The notes below the pieces were generated by a model that had not been told where the DNA came from, searched no databases, and saw nothing but the letters and a program-made list of their open reading frames with translations. The position numbers and the translations under genes are program-made. From an uncultured Burkholderiales bacterium (GTDB lineage: Bacteria; Pseudomonadota; Gammaproteobacteria; Burkholderiales; Burkholderiaceae_C), in the NCBI GenBank assembly GCA_903933115.1, contig CAIZIT010000090.1, positions 1 through 40,106 on the forward strand: a DNA stretch of 40,106 nucleotides, written 5' to 3'. Shown in pieces: positions 8,615-17,319 of the stretch. Numbering within the stretch: the first letter of the stretch is position 1; each line of letters begins with the position of its first letter.

Positions 8615-10165
8615 ATGGAGATGCAAAATTTCGCACCGATCATGTTCGCCTTGTTGGTTGTGGTCATGATCATTGGTTTTCCTGTGGCTTTCTCACTCTC
8701 GGCTTTGGGCCTGGGTTGTGGGCTCTTTGCCATTCAAATGGGCTGGTTTCCAGCCTCTTTCATGGCCAATTTGCCTTTGAATGTCTTTGGCATTCTCAGC
8801 AACGACCTTCTTTTGGCCATTCCTTTTTTCACTTTCATGGGCGCCGTTCTTGAGAAATGCGGCTTAGCCGAGGACATGCTCGACTCCATGGGGCAATTGT
8901 TCGGGACGGTCAAAGGGGGTCTGGGCTACTCGGTGATCATTGTGGGCTTTATTTTGGGCGCCATCACGGGAACCGTTGCAGGCCAGGTCATTGCCATGGC
9001 TTTGATCTCACTGCCCGTGATGATCCGCTACGGCTACAACATGAGGTATGCAACGGGGGTGTTGGCCGCTTCAGGGACCATCACCCAACTGGTGCCCCCC
9101 TCCCTTGTTTTGATCGTGATGGCCGACCAATTGGGTCGCTCAGTGGGTGACATGTACAAAGGTGCATGGGGACCCTCGATCTTACAGGTGAGCATTTTTG
9201 CGCTCTACACCTTTGGTCTTGGCGTGTTCAAACCCTCACACGTTCCTGGCATCCCCAAGGAGGCTCGAACCTTAACGGGCTGGCCCTTGTGGTCCAAATG
9301 CTTGAAAGGCATCATCCCATCGGCCGTTTTGATCTTCACCGTATTGGGCTCCATGGGAGGCCTACCCGGCATCAAAGAGGCCATCGCCACCCCCACAGAG
9401 GCCGGCGCGATGGGCTGTATGGGCGCTTTGATTTTGGCTGCCATTCATCGACGTCTGAATGTCCAATTGGTTTGGCAAGCCATGAACAGCACCATGCGTT
9501 TGACCGCGATGGTGGTTTTCATCTTGATTGGCTCCAGAGTATTTTCCATGGTGTTCCAAGGTGTGGACGGCTCCAAATGGGTCGAGAGCATGCTCACCAA
9601 CCTACCCGGCGGTCAAGTCGGCTTTTTGTTGGTGGTCAATGCCTTCATTTTCTTTTTGGCCTTCTTTTTAGACTTCTTTGAAATCGCCTTCATCATCTTG
9701 CCACTTTTGGGTCCAGTCGCCAACAAATTGGGCATCGATTTGGTGTGGTTTGGCGTGCTCCTTTGTGTGAACATGCAAACCAGCTTCATGCACCCCCCAT
9801 TTGGATTTGCTCTTTTTTACCTCAGAGGCATCTCGGACACGCTGTTCAAAGAAGGTCGCATTGCCAAACCCATCGCCTCCAAAGACATCTACATGGGCGC
9901 TATTCCTTGGGTGATCATGCAAGTCCTTTTGGTCGTAGTGGTGATTTTGGTGCCACAAAGTGTGACGCTCTTTTTAGACAAAGAGGAGAAGATTGATTTG
10001 GACAAAGTGGTGATCGAAATGCCCGCTGAGTCCAGCAACTCCACAACTGATGAGGCGCAAAACCCACTGGAAACTCCAGCAGCAGAAAGCTCCCAAGCCA
10101 CCACCAAAGAGAGCGAGCAAGATGAGCAAAAGCGCATGGAGGAGCTCTTTAACATCAAGAAGTAA
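8615..10165 (+). CDS. dctM: TRAP transporter large permease subunit (DctM family) with an acidic C-terminal tail
   Basis: DctM forms the transport path of the TRAP system in the inner membrane. The 516-residue protein has about 12 hydrophobic segments and family blocks such as GAITGTVAGQVIAMALISLP, TITQLVPPSLVLIVMADQLG and TPTEAGAMGCMGALI, the last being the usual binding-loop region. AAGGAAGAA before the ATG is a good ribosome binding site. After the last helix (about residue 455) there is a soluble tail of some 60 residues rich in Ser, Thr, Glu and Gln, unusual beside the roughly 430-460 residues common in the family. Larger DctM proteins are known, so the body length is not abnormal. A strong terminator follows at 10230. 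Confidence 0.87.
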   Translation: MEMQNFAPIMFALLVVVMIIGFPVAFSLSALGLGCGLFAIQMGWFPASFMANLPLNVFGILSNDLLLAIPFFTFMGAVLEKCGLAEDMLDSMGQLFGTVKGGLGYSVIIVGFILGAITGTVAGQVIAMALISLPVMIRYGYNMRYATGVLAASGTITQLVPPSLVLIVMADQLGRSVGDMYKGAWGPSILQVSIFALYTFGLGVFKPSHVPGIPKEARTLTGWPLWSKCLKGIIPSAVLIFTVLGSMGGLPGIKEAIATPTEAGAMGCMGALILAAIHRRLNVQLVWQAMNSTMRLTAMVVFILIGSRVFSMVFQGVDGSKWVESMLTNLPGGQVGFLLVVNAFIFFLAFFLDFFEIAFIILPLLGPVANKLGIDLVWFGVLLCVNMQTSFMHPPFGFALFYLRGISDTLFKEGRIAKPIASKDIYMGAIPWVIMQVLLVVVVILVPQSVTLFLDKEEKIDLDKVVIEMPAESSNSTTDEAQNPLETPAAESSQATTKESEQDEQKRMEELFNIKK

Positions 10166-10229
10166 AGTGCTAAAGGCCTTTCACGCACCTGGCCATGCAA
10201 CAACAATGGAGACCAAGGTGCGGAGAAAA

Positions 10230-10253
10230 AAACGGGGCCGTATGGCCCCGTTT
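10230..10253. terminator. Bidirectional intrinsic terminator between dctM and dctP
   Basis: A perfect 10-bp stem, AAACGGGGCC with GGCCCCGTTT, closes a four-base loop GTAT. A-runs on the left and a short T-run on the right let it act on both strands. It sits between the converging ends of dctM and dctP. Confidence 0.85.
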
Positions 10254-10278
10254 GTATCTGACGCTTTAAAGATGCCAA

Positions 10279-11361
10279 TTAGAGTTTTTGCGCCTGCATG
10301 AAGCGATCAAACTCGGCCTCAGTGAAACGGAACCACAAGTGTTGCTCAGCCCTGAACTTCACCCACTCCGTGTACACTTTTTTCCAATTTTCGTTCTTGG
10401 AAGCGATCTCTTCGTACAAGCCCATCGCCTCTTTGAAAGCCAAATTCATGACGTCTTTGGGAAACGCTTTCAACTTCGTGCCCGTACCCACCAATTGCTT
10501 TAACGCAGCGGGGTTGTGGGAATCGTAGCGAGCTTGAATGCTCACATGCGCAACCGTACTGGCAGCTTCCAAAATGGCCTTGTTCTCTGAACTCAACGCA
10601 TCATAGGCTTTGTTGTTCACAAACAAGTCCAACTGTGGACCACCCTCCCACCAACCGGGGTAATAATAAAAGGGCGCCACTTTGTTGAAGCCCAACTTCA
10701 AATCGTCATAAGGTCCAATCCACTCGGCAGCGTCAATGGTTCCTTTCTCCAAAGAGGGATAGATATCTCCGGCGGGAAGATTTTGAGGCACAACGCCCAA
10801 CTTCTCCATCACCTTTCCACCCAGTCCACCACCCATGCGCATCTTCAAACCCTTCAGATCTGCGGTGCCTTTGACTTCTTTTCTGAACCAACCGGCCATT
10901 TGAGCACCCGTGTTGCCCATGGTGAAATTGATCATGTTGTACTTGGCGTAGAACTCTCTCATCAGCTTGCCACCAGCACCATCAAACATCCAAGCCGTTT
11001 GTTGTCTAGAGTTGAGTCCAAAGGGAATGCCGCAACCCAAGGCGAAGGTCTCGTCTTTGCCGGTGAAGTAGTATGCCGCTGTGTGGCAACACTCGACAGA
11101 GCCTTGCTGAACACCATCAACGACGCCAAAGGCGGGCATCAACTCTCCGGGACCATGCACCGAAATTTCAAATTTTCCGCCCGACATGTTTTTAACTTCA
11201 CGGGCAAAAACCTCAGACCCCCCATAAAGAGTGTCCAAGGATTTGGGAAAGCTAGAAGCCAAGCGCCAACGCACAGTGGCTTGCGCATGAACGGCGGGTG
11301 CAGCAGCAGCGGCCAAAATGCCAGCAATACCTGCATTTTTTATAATCGAACGACGGTCCAT
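10279..11361 (-). CDS. dctP: TRAP transporter solute-binding protein (DctP/TakP type)
   Basis: This is the periplasmic binding protein of a TRAP system. The 360-residue precursor starts with MDRRSIIKNAG and an alanine-rich hydrophobic stretch ending in AVHAQA, an export signal (possibly Tat because of the RR pair) cleaved near residue 26. The mature part has TakP-like features: RWRLASSFPKSLDTLYGG at the start, GLKMRMGGGLGGKVMEKLG in the middle and PGWWEGGPQLDLFVNN, a loop that in TakP-type proteins contributes to 2-oxo-acid/cation binding. AGAGGTGA directly before the ATG is a strong ribosome binding site. It converges with dctQM, so this subunit is transcribed apart from the permease. It lies 198 bp downstream of dxs, probably with its own promoter. 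Confidence 0.87.
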   Translation of the reverse strand: MDRRSIIKNAGIAGILAAAAAPAVHAQATVRWRLASSFPKSLDTLYGGSEVFAREVKNMSGGKFEISVHGPGELMPAFGVVDGVQQGSVECCHTAAYYFTGKDETFALGCGIPFGLNSRQQTAWMFDGAGGKLMREFYAKYNMINFTMGNTGAQMAGWFRKEVKGTADLKGLKMRMGGGLGGKVMEKLGVVPQNLPAGDIYPSLEKGTIDAAEWIGPYDDLKLGFNKVAPFYYYPGWWEGGPQLDLFVNNKAYDALSSENKAILEAASTVAHVSIQARYDSHNPAALKQLVGTGTKLKAFPKDVMNLAFKEAMGLYEEIASKNENWKKVYTEWVKFRAEQHLWFRFTEAEFDRFMQAQKL

Positions 11362-11518
11362 GAATCACCTCTTTGAAAAAATAAGAAACTTGTTGAATGA
11401 ACACAGCTGAAGAAATTCTAGGCCAGCAGGCCTTGGCCACTACACGGGTTTACCCGTTCAAGAGACTCCTCACCTCAGGCGCTGAATGTGAAATGATTTT
11501 AATGCAAGCACAGGCATC

Positions 11519-11533
11519 TGAGCTCAAAGCTCA
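11519..11533 (-). other. Hairpin between dxs and dctP
   Basis: TGAGCT (11519-11524) pairs with AGCTCA (11528-11533). The sequence TGAGCTCA-like recurs at 11554-11568 over the dxs stop codon. No T-run follows, so a terminator is only possible. The gap 11362-11559 shows no gene; it should hold the dctP promoter. Confidence 0.3.
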
Positions 11534-11559
11534 GGTCTCAAAAGACAAGAAATCTGAGC

Positions 11560-13416
11560 TCAGCTCAGCAAATCTTTGAAACGCTTTGTCACACTCGCCT
11601 TGATCCCTGGTGCATCCAAGCCCGCCAAGGACATGAGCTTCACAGGGTCACCATGCTCGGTGAATTGATCGGGCAAACCCAACATCAACACCGGCTTGAC
11701 CACCTGCGCATTTTGTAACGCTTCCAACACCGCACTGCCCGCGCCGCCCATCAAAGCACTGTCCTCTAAAGTCACCAAAGCGTCGTGCTCTTTGGCCACA
11801 CTCAGCAGCAACTCCTCATCCAAGGGCTTGGCCCAACGCATGTTGAGCACCGTCAAGTCAAGCTCCTGAGCCACCTCCAAAGCCGCATAGAGCAAGGGGC
11901 CAAAAGCGACAATCGCAATTTTTCGCCCCACTCTTCGCGTCTCGCCTTTTCCAAAGGGCAAGCCCTTCAAATCTTGGGGCACAGGTGTACCAACACCAGA
12001 GCCTCTGGGGTAGCGCACCGCCACGCAATGGTCTTGAGCAAAAGCCGTGCTCAAGAGGGCTCTCGTCTCCGCTTCATCAGCAGGTGTGGCCACGCTCACA
12101 TGGGGCACACATCTTAAGAACGGAATGTCAAAGACACCCGCATGCGTCGCCCCGTCTGCACCCACAATCCCCGCCCGGTCCAAAGCCAAAACCATGGGTA
12201 ATTTTTGAAGTGCGACGTCATGAATCACTTGATCGTAAGCACGCTGCAAAAAGGTGGAGTAAATGGCCACCACGGGCTTAAACCCCTCGCAGGCCAAACC
12301 AGCTGCGAAAGTCAATGCATGTTGCTCGGCGATTCCCACATCAAAGTACCGATCAGGAAAGCGCTTTTCAAACTCCACCAAGCCCGAGCCCTCTCGCATG
12401 GCGGGCGTGATGGCAATCAGTTGAGCGTCTTGCTGAGCCATGTCACACACCCAGTCACCAAACACTTGGGTGAAGGTCTTCTTGGGCGCTGTCGCAGGGG
12501 GAACGATACCGACTTGAGGATCAAATTTTCCAGGTCCATGGTAGGTCACCGGATCGCGTTCGGCCAGGCTGTAGCCTTGTCCCTTTTTGGTCACCACATG
12601 TAAAAATTGTGGGCCACTCAACTGACGGATGTTCTCCAAAGTGGGCACCAACGAATCCAAATCATGGCCATCAATGGGGCCAATGTAGTTGAAGCCAAAC
12701 TCCTCAAAAAGCGTCGCAGGCACGACCATGCCCTTGGCATGCTCCTCAATTCGCCGGGCCAACTCAAACAAGGGCGGGGCACTTTTCAAAACCTGTTTGC
12801 CCACCTCTTTGGCTGCAGCGTAAAAACGCCCGCTCATCAATTGCGCCAAATACCGGTTGAGCGCTCCAACGGGAGGACTGATCGACATGTCGTTGTCGTT
12901 CAAAATGACCAGTAAATTGCCTTTGGCCACACCCCCATTGTTCAAAGCCTCAAAAGCCATTCCAGCCGACATCGCCCCATCCCCAATAATAGCCACAGCG
13001 CGACGATCCTCCCCCTTCAAGTGCGCTGCAATGGCCATCCCCAAAGCGGCGGAGATACTGGTGGAAGAGTGCGCCGTTCCAAAGGCGTCGTACTCACTCT
13101 CTTGTCGCCTTGGAAAACCACTCAAGCCCCCCAACTGGCGCAGTGTGGGCATGCGCTCGCGACGACCCGTCAGGACCTTATGGGGATAGGTTTGGTGACC
13201 CACATCCCAAATGAGGCGGTCATAAGGCGTATTGAACACATAATGCAAGGCAATGGACAATTCCACCGTCCCCAGGTTGGAGCTCAAGTGCCCGCCTGTC
13301 TTAGAAACGCTCTCCAAAATGAACGCTCTGAGTTCTTGAGCCAACTCTTTGAGTTGGCTGCGCGACAAAAGTCTGACATCTGCAGGGCCGTCAATGGCTT
13401 TCAATAGGTCAGTCAT
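11560..13416 (-). CDS. dxs: 1-Deoxy-D-xylulose-5-phosphate synthase
   Basis: Dxs joins pyruvate and glyceraldehyde-3-phosphate, using thiamine diphosphate, as the first step of the methylerythritol-phosphate isoprenoid pathway. The 618-residue length is typical. Visible motifs are [10 protein letters not shown] (40-49), [10 protein letters not shown] (71-80), the thiamine-diphosphate motif GDGAMSAGM...LNDNDMSIS (145-180), and [10 protein letters not shown] with the catalytic glutamate at about 364. [15 protein letters not shown] and the C-terminal transketolase domain are complete. It begins one base after the ispA stop codon, so translation is probably coupled. All key residues appear intact. 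Confidence 0.96.
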   Translation of the reverse strand: MTDLLKAIDGPADVRLLSRSQLKELAQELRAFILESVSKTGGHLSSNLGTVELSIALHYVFNTPYDRLIWDVGHQTYPHKVLTGRRERMPTLRQLGGLSGFPRRQESEYDAFGTAHSSTSISAALGMAIAAHLKGEDRRAVAIIGDGAMSAGMAFEALNNGGVAKGNLLVILNDNDMSISPPVGALNRYLAQLMSGRFYAAAKEVGKQVLKSAPPLFELARRIEEHAKGMVVPATLFEEFGFNYIGPIDGHDLDSLVPTLENIRQLSGPQFLHVVTKKGQGYSLAERDPVTYHGPGKFDPQVGIVPPATAPKKTFTQVFGDWVCDMAQQDAQLIAITPAMREGSGLVEFEKRFPDRYFDVGIAEQHALTFAAGLACEGFKPVVAIYSTFLQRAYDQVIHDVALQKLPMVLALDRAGIVGADGATHAGVFDIPFLRCVPHVSVATPADEAETRALLSTAFAQDHCVAVRYPRGSGVGTPVPQDLKGLPFGKGETRRVGRKIAIVAFGPLLYAALEVAQELDLTVLNMRWAKPLDEELLLSVAKEHDALVTLEDSALMGGAGSAVLEALQNAQVVKPVLMLGLPDQFTEHGDPVKLMSLAGLDAPGIKASVTKRFKDLLS

Positions 13417-13417
13417 T

Positions 13418-14416
13418 TCAGCTCCTTCTTTTAATCACCAAATCTGCCAATCCAGCCAGCGCTCTGACATCCTTGAGCCCCGCACCCATTAAGGCATCCT
13501 GGGCCTCTTGGTGCAAGGCGTGCGCATAAGACTGCGCGCCTTCTAGCCCCAACAAAGACACAAATGTGGGCTTGCCGTTGGCCGCATCCTTACCGATGGT
13601 TTTACCCAATGTTTTCGTATCGGAGACGACATCCAAAATATCATCCACCACTTGAAAGGCCAAACCCAGCGCCTTGGCATAGGTTGAAAAAGCGCTTTGA
13701 ATCGTTGGGCTGAAGGCTTGTGGCCCCGAACACGAGGCGCCCATCATGACGCTGGCATGCAGCAATGCACCTGTTTTTTTGGCATGCATGTCTTGCAACT
13801 GCTCTTGCGACAACACAAAACCCACACTGCTCAAATCGATGGCCTGACCGCCCGCCATCCCGGAGTGCCCGGCGGCCTGACTCAAATACCGGCACAACGA
13901 GGCTTGGATGCGAGCGGGCACAAGGCTCTCACTGGGCGTCAAGAGCTCAAAAGCGAGTGCTTGGAGCGCATCTCCACAGAGCAAGGCCATCGCCTGCCCA
14001 AATTGAACGTGGACCGTGGGCTGACCCCTTCTGAGCACATCGTCATCCATGCAAGGCATGTCATCGTGGACCAGGGAATAGGCATGGATGAGCTCCAAAG
14101 CGCAAGCAGCTCTGAGGGCCGCGTGATCCATGGCCAAAGCCCCATAGGAGTCACCTGGCTCACCTGATTCAACCGGGCCTTGATGACCTGATGAGTCGTG
14201 GTTTTGCCACTCTGCGTCTTGAGACTTGATGCTCTGGCGCGCTGCCAGACATAAAAGTGGACGCAAGCGCTTACCGCCTCCAAGCACAGCATAGCGCATG
14301 CTTTCGCCCAAATGTGCCTTGGTGTCTGCGGGCACCCATTGCATCAAAGCGTTTTCAATCAATTCGAGTTGCTGGTGGGTCCAGGTTTGCAACTCAAAGG
14401 CCTTCACGTCATGCAT
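13418..14416 (-). CDS. ispA: Farnesyl/geranyl diphosphate synthase
   Basis: IspA condenses isopentenyl and dimethylallyl diphosphates to geranyl and farnesyl diphosphate for ubiquinone and undecaprenyl lipids. The 332-residue protein has both aspartate-rich motifs: DDMPCMD (118-124) and DDILD (258-262), with GGGKRLRP (47-54) and KTGALL (214-219). Start ATG 14416 lies one base after the xseB TGA, a typical coupled junction; longer in-frame starts would overlap xseB by more than 60 bases. Compared with the usual roughly 300 residues it has a Ser/Gly/Asp-rich insertion at about 63-97 between the lysine-arginine motif and the first aspartate motif. It lies in the common xseB-ispA-dxs operon. Confidence 0.95.
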   Translation of the reverse strand: MHDVKAFELQTWTHQQLELIENALMQWVPADTKAHLGESMRYAVLGGGKRLRPLLCLAARQSIKSQDAEWQNHDSSGHQGPVESGEPGDSYGALAMDHAALRAACALELIHAYSLVHDDMPCMDDDVLRRGQPTVHVQFGQAMALLCGDALQALAFELLTPSESLVPARIQASLCRYLSQAAGHSGMAGGQAIDLSSVGFVLSQEQLQDMHAKKTGALLHASVMMGASCSGPQAFSPTIQSAFSTYAKALGLAFQVVDDILDVVSDTKTLGKTIGKDAANGKPTFVSLLGLEGAQSYAHALHQEAQDALMGAGLKDVRALAGLADLVIKRRS

Positions 14417-14417
14417 A

Positions 14418-14663
14418 TCAATGTGTATCCGTCCAATTTTTGAGTTGCCCCTCATCCAAGACCTTGATTTGATCTTCAATTGAGGTGAGTTTTTCTCGAC
14501 AAAACTTCAACAGCATCGCACCCCTTTGATAGGCCTCAAGCAACTGATCGAGTGGCAACTGAGACGACTCCATTTGTTGCACCAAGCCCTCAAGCTCTTC
14601 AAGAGCGAGCTCATAATTTTGGGGCAACTCCAATTCAACACCAGACGATTTACTTTTGGCCAT
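14418..14663 (-). CDS. xseB: Exodeoxyribonuclease VII small subunit
   Basis: XseB is the small helical subunit of exonuclease VII, which degrades single-stranded DNA in repair. The 81-residue protein has the family core [20 protein letters not shown] followed by [25 protein letters not shown] 14663 is chosen because AAGGA lies about six bases upstream; an ATG at 14681 would add six residues and has no such site. It heads the xseB-ispA-dxs operon, whose promoter must lie in the 14664-15089 gap. The large subunit gene, xseA, is not in this window, as is usual. Confidence 0.93.
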   Translation of the reverse strand: MAKSKSSGVELELPQNYELALEELEGLVQQMESSQLPLDQLLEAYQRGAMLLKFCREKLTSIEDQIKVLDEGQLKNWTDTH

Positions 14664-15089
14664 CGTTGTCCTTGAGCTCATGACAAAATTTCACAAGCAT
14701 TGCCCCTTCAAGAGGTACAGCAATGCCTATCTATTAATTAAAAAGTTTACACACCATTTTGTGCAACAAGAGCACATCTTAATTCATGAGCGAACGCCGA
14801 ATCGAGATGGTTTGGAGATTGGGGTCTTTAATTTCAAAATTTATCCGATCTTTGAATGAAATGAAAGCTGATGCAAGTGCCTATTTCGTGCAAAAAAACC
14901 ACAATTTTAGACTTTCAAAATCGATAAGGATGCCCTTAAAGCCGATGATGCATCCAATTAATCGATCCCCAAAGGCAACGAGGCGTGTTGAACGAGCCAA
15001 AGATACTTAAAAAATATATAATCATAAGTTCCCTCCGGATATCCCGGTTTTTCTATTCTCCCTGTGGGGAGTCTTTAGGTCAGGTCCCT
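14664..15089. other. AT-rich divergent intergenic region between xseB and the Rieske oxygenase
   Basis: This 426-bp stretch is clearly more AT-rich than its neighbours and has no convincing gene. It must hold promoters for both directions. TATAAT at 15017-15022 is a good -10 box for the plus strand, but the nearest -35-like TTGAAC (14988-14993) is 23 bp away. A small hairpin CTCCC-TGTG-GGGAG lies at 15058-15071 in the expected leader, shortly before the Rieske gene. Confidence 0.4.
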
Positions 15090-16211
15090 ATGTCTGATTT
15101 AAGTCTTCAACTGCAGCCGGCATCAAGCCAACTTCCAGTCGATAGCTATTTTGATCTTGCCTTGTATGAGCGCGAGATGGAATTACTGTTCTCCCATGGA
15201 CCCAAGTACGTGGGCCATGAGCTGTGTGTACCCAACATCGGTGACTACTATGCCTTAGAGCATGAGGGTGAGGGCCGCGCTTTGGTCAGAACAGCCCAAG
15301 GCATCGAATTGATCTCCAACGTTTGCCGCCATCGCCAGGCCGTTATTTTAAAGGGCCGTGGGAATTTGTACGCCAACAACCGGGCCTCGGGCGGCAACAT
15401 CGTCTGCCCCTTACACCGTTGGACCTATGCCCCGTCGGGCCAACTCTTGGGAGCGCCTCACTTCTCTCAAGACCCATGCTTGAATTTGCAAAACTATCCC
15501 CTTCAAAATTGGAACGGTTTACTTTTTGAGAGCAATGGGCGAGACATCAACCAAGATTTGTCCAACATGGGACCCAAAGAAGCCTTGCGCTTTGACGGCT
15601 ACAAATTGGCCAAGGTTCAGTTGCATGAGTGCAACTACAACTGGAAGACCTTTGTCGAGGTGTATTTAGAAGACTATCACGTAGGTCCTTTCCACCCAGG
15701 CTTGGGCCAATTTGTGCAATGCGACGACCTTCGCTGGGAATTCAAACCCGAGTACTCGGTGCAAACGGTGGGGGTGGCCAATCAATTGCGTCAATCGGGC
15801 AGCCCTGTCTACGAAAAGTGGCAAAAGGCCTTGCTGAATTTCCGCGGCGGTCAAGTGCCCAGCCAAGGCGCCATTTGGCTCACCTATTACCCGCACATCA
15901 TGGTCGAGTGGTATCCGCATGTGCTCACCGTCTCTACGCTTTGGCCCATGGGGCCGAGGAAAACACTCAACAAAATTGAGTTCTTCTATCCCGAAGAGAT
16001 CGCGGACTTTGAGCCCGCCTTCGTCCAAGCTCAACAAGAGGCCTATATGGAGACTTGTGAAGAGGACGATGAAATCGCCGAACGCATGGATGCGGGTCGT
16101 TGGGCCCTCATGCAAAGAGGAGTGAACGAAGTGGGGCCATATCAAAGTCCCATGGAAGACGGCATGCAGCATTTTCACGAGTGGTACCGAAAAAAGTTGA
16201 TGCTCAAATGA
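15090..16211 (+). CDS. Rieske-type ring-hydroxylating oxygenase alpha subunit
   Basis: The product belongs to the Rieske non-heme iron oxygenases, which hydroxylate or demethylate aromatic and quaternary-amine compounds using electrons from a separate reductase. In this 373-residue protein the Rieske cluster ligands are Cys79-x-His81 and Cys106-x2-His109. The mononuclear iron site is seen in the block NYNWKTFVEVYLEDYHVGPFH (two histidines spaced by four residues). ATG 15090 is preceded by an AGG-rich stretch and gives a normal family start; in-frame codons further upstream fall in the AT-rich leader. No reductase or ferredoxin gene lies near, so its electron donor is encoded elsewhere. The substrate cannot be inferred. 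Its position opposite xseB-ispA-dxs is, from memory, common in Comamonadaceae. Confidence 0.82.
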   Translation: MSDLSLQLQPASSQLPVDSYFDLALYEREMELLFSHGPKYVGHELCVPNIGDYYALEHEGEGRALVRTAQGIELISNVCRHRQAVILKGRGNLYANNRASGGNIVCPLHRWTYAPSGQLLGAPHFSQDPCLNLQNYPLQNWNGLLFESNGRDINQDLSNMGPKEALRFDGYKLAKVQLHECNYNWKTFVEVYLEDYHVGPFHPGLGQFVQCDDLRWEFKPEYSVQTVGVANQLRQSGSPVYEKWQKALLNFRGGQVPSQGAIWLTYYPHIMVEWYPHVLTVSTLWPMGPRKTLNKIEFFYPEEIADFEPAFVQAQQEAYMETCEEDDEIAERMDAGRWALMQRGVNEVGPYQSPMEDGMQHFHEWYRKKLMLK

Positions 16212-16247
16212 ACCCTTGTGCTCATGGGCCGCACTTGCGCACCGCTT

Positions 16248-16280
16248 GATCAGCACTAGATCAGCACTAGATCAGCACTA
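16248..16280 (+). repeat. Three tandem copies of an 11-bp repeat
   Basis: GATCAGCACTA occurs three times in a row without mismatch (16248-16258, 16259-16269, 16270-16280), 36 bp after the Rieske gene stop and 82 bp before the sulfurtransferase start. No coding role is seen. Confidence 0.9.
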
Positions 16281-16362
16281 GAGCGTCTGATGAGCCCTTC
16301 TAGGACGGGATCCACCTCTAGCCCACCCAGGCCCCCAGACCTCCAGACCCTTAGGACGAACC

Positions 16363-17292
16363 ATGACCTATTTTGACTCCCTCATCAGCGCCAAGGAGCT
16401 GATCGCCATGCTGCCTTTGGCCTCTTCGTGTGAGCCCTCGGGCGTGCCCGAGTTGCTCATTTTTGACGTGAGTTATGACTTGAGCCAGGAGCATTGGGGC
16501 CAAGAGCAATACAACCTTTCTCACATCGCCCATGCGCATTTTGCCGACTTGGGCCAAGACCTCAGTGCGCATGACCCTGACTTGGCCCAAAACGGGGGCA
16601 GGCATCCTTTGCCACTTCGCGAGCATTTTGCCAAATGGCTGGGACAATTTTCTCTACAAGCTCAAACACAAGTGGTCGTGTACGACAGGAATCAAAACAA
16701 TTTTTGCGGACGCCTTTGGTGGATGCTCAAATGGTGTGGTCACGAGCATGTGGCGGTCTTGGATGGCGCCTTTGATCATTGGCTCCAAGCGGGTGGCGCT
16801 GTTCAATCCCAGCTCGAGCGCGATCTCCAAAAGGCAAGCCCCGCCTTGGCAACAAGCGCCAAAAACGCTCTCGCCTATCCACTCTCATCACCTCGGGTTC
16901 AACTCAAGTCCACCGCTGAGGTGTTCAGCGGCTTGTCCTCCACGCACCAAACCCTCATTGATGCAAGAGGGCAGGCTCGGTACCTGGGGCGAGTGGAGCC
17001 CTTGGATCCCATTGCTGGGCACATCCCAGGTGCCTTGAACCGGCCTTTCAACGACAACTTCACCCCAGAGGGTTTGTTCAAAGCCCCTTCGGTTTTGAAA
17101 CAAGAGTTTCTCACCCTATTAAAGGGTCGTGATCCCCAAAGTGTGGTGCACCAGTGCGGCAGTGGGGTCAGTGCCGTGCCCAATGTATTGGCCATGCACC
17201 TGGCGGGGCTTGGAGAATCGGCGCTCTATGCAGGCAGCTGGAGTGAGTGGTCCAGAACACCTGGCATGCCCGTGGAACGAGAGACACCGTAG
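16363..17292 (+). CDS. sseA: Thiosulfate/3-mercaptopyruvate sulfurtransferase (two rhodanese domains)
   Basis: This family moves sulfur from thiosulfate or 3-mercaptopyruvate to thiophilic acceptors. The 309-residue protein has two rhodanese domains: an inactive N-terminal one (about 5-155) with VVVYDRNQNNFCGRLWWMLKW, and a catalytic one (about 175-300) with LIDARGQARYLG, GHIPGALNRPF and the active loop CGSGVSA (Cys265). The CGSGV form resembles mercaptopyruvate sulfurtransferases more than the CRxGxR loop of rhodaneses. AGGA lies eight bases before the ATG. It follows the Rieske gene by 151 bp on the same strand and converges on the ZIP gene 27 bp away. The gene symbol is by family; specificity is uncertain. 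Confidence 0.82.
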   Translation: MTYFDSLISAKELIAMLPLASSCEPSGVPELLIFDVSYDLSQEHWGQEQYNLSHIAHAHFADLGQDLSAHDPDLAQNGGRHPLPLREHFAKWLGQFSLQAQTQVVVYDRNQNNFCGRLWWMLKWCGHEHVAVLDGAFDHWLQAGGAVQSQLERDLQKASPALATSAKNALAYPLSSPRVQLKSTAEVFSGLSSTHQTLIDARGQARYLGRVEPLDPIAGHIPGALNRPFNDNFTPEGLFKAPSVLKQEFLTLLKGRDPQSVVHQCGSGVSAVPNVLAMHLAGLGESALYAGSWSEWSRTPGMPVERETP

Positions 17293-17319
17293 GGCGCTCT
17301 CATTGGGCTTTGGAATTCC

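Noticed and set aside
11397-11579. 60-codon plus-strand frame between dctP and dxs
   Set aside because: It overlaps the dxs end, lacks a ribosome binding site and its composition follows the hairpins in the gap.
14656-15010. Small plus-strand frames in the AT-rich xseB/Rieske gap
   Set aside because: No ribosome binding site or family resemblance; the stretch is AT-rich spacer.
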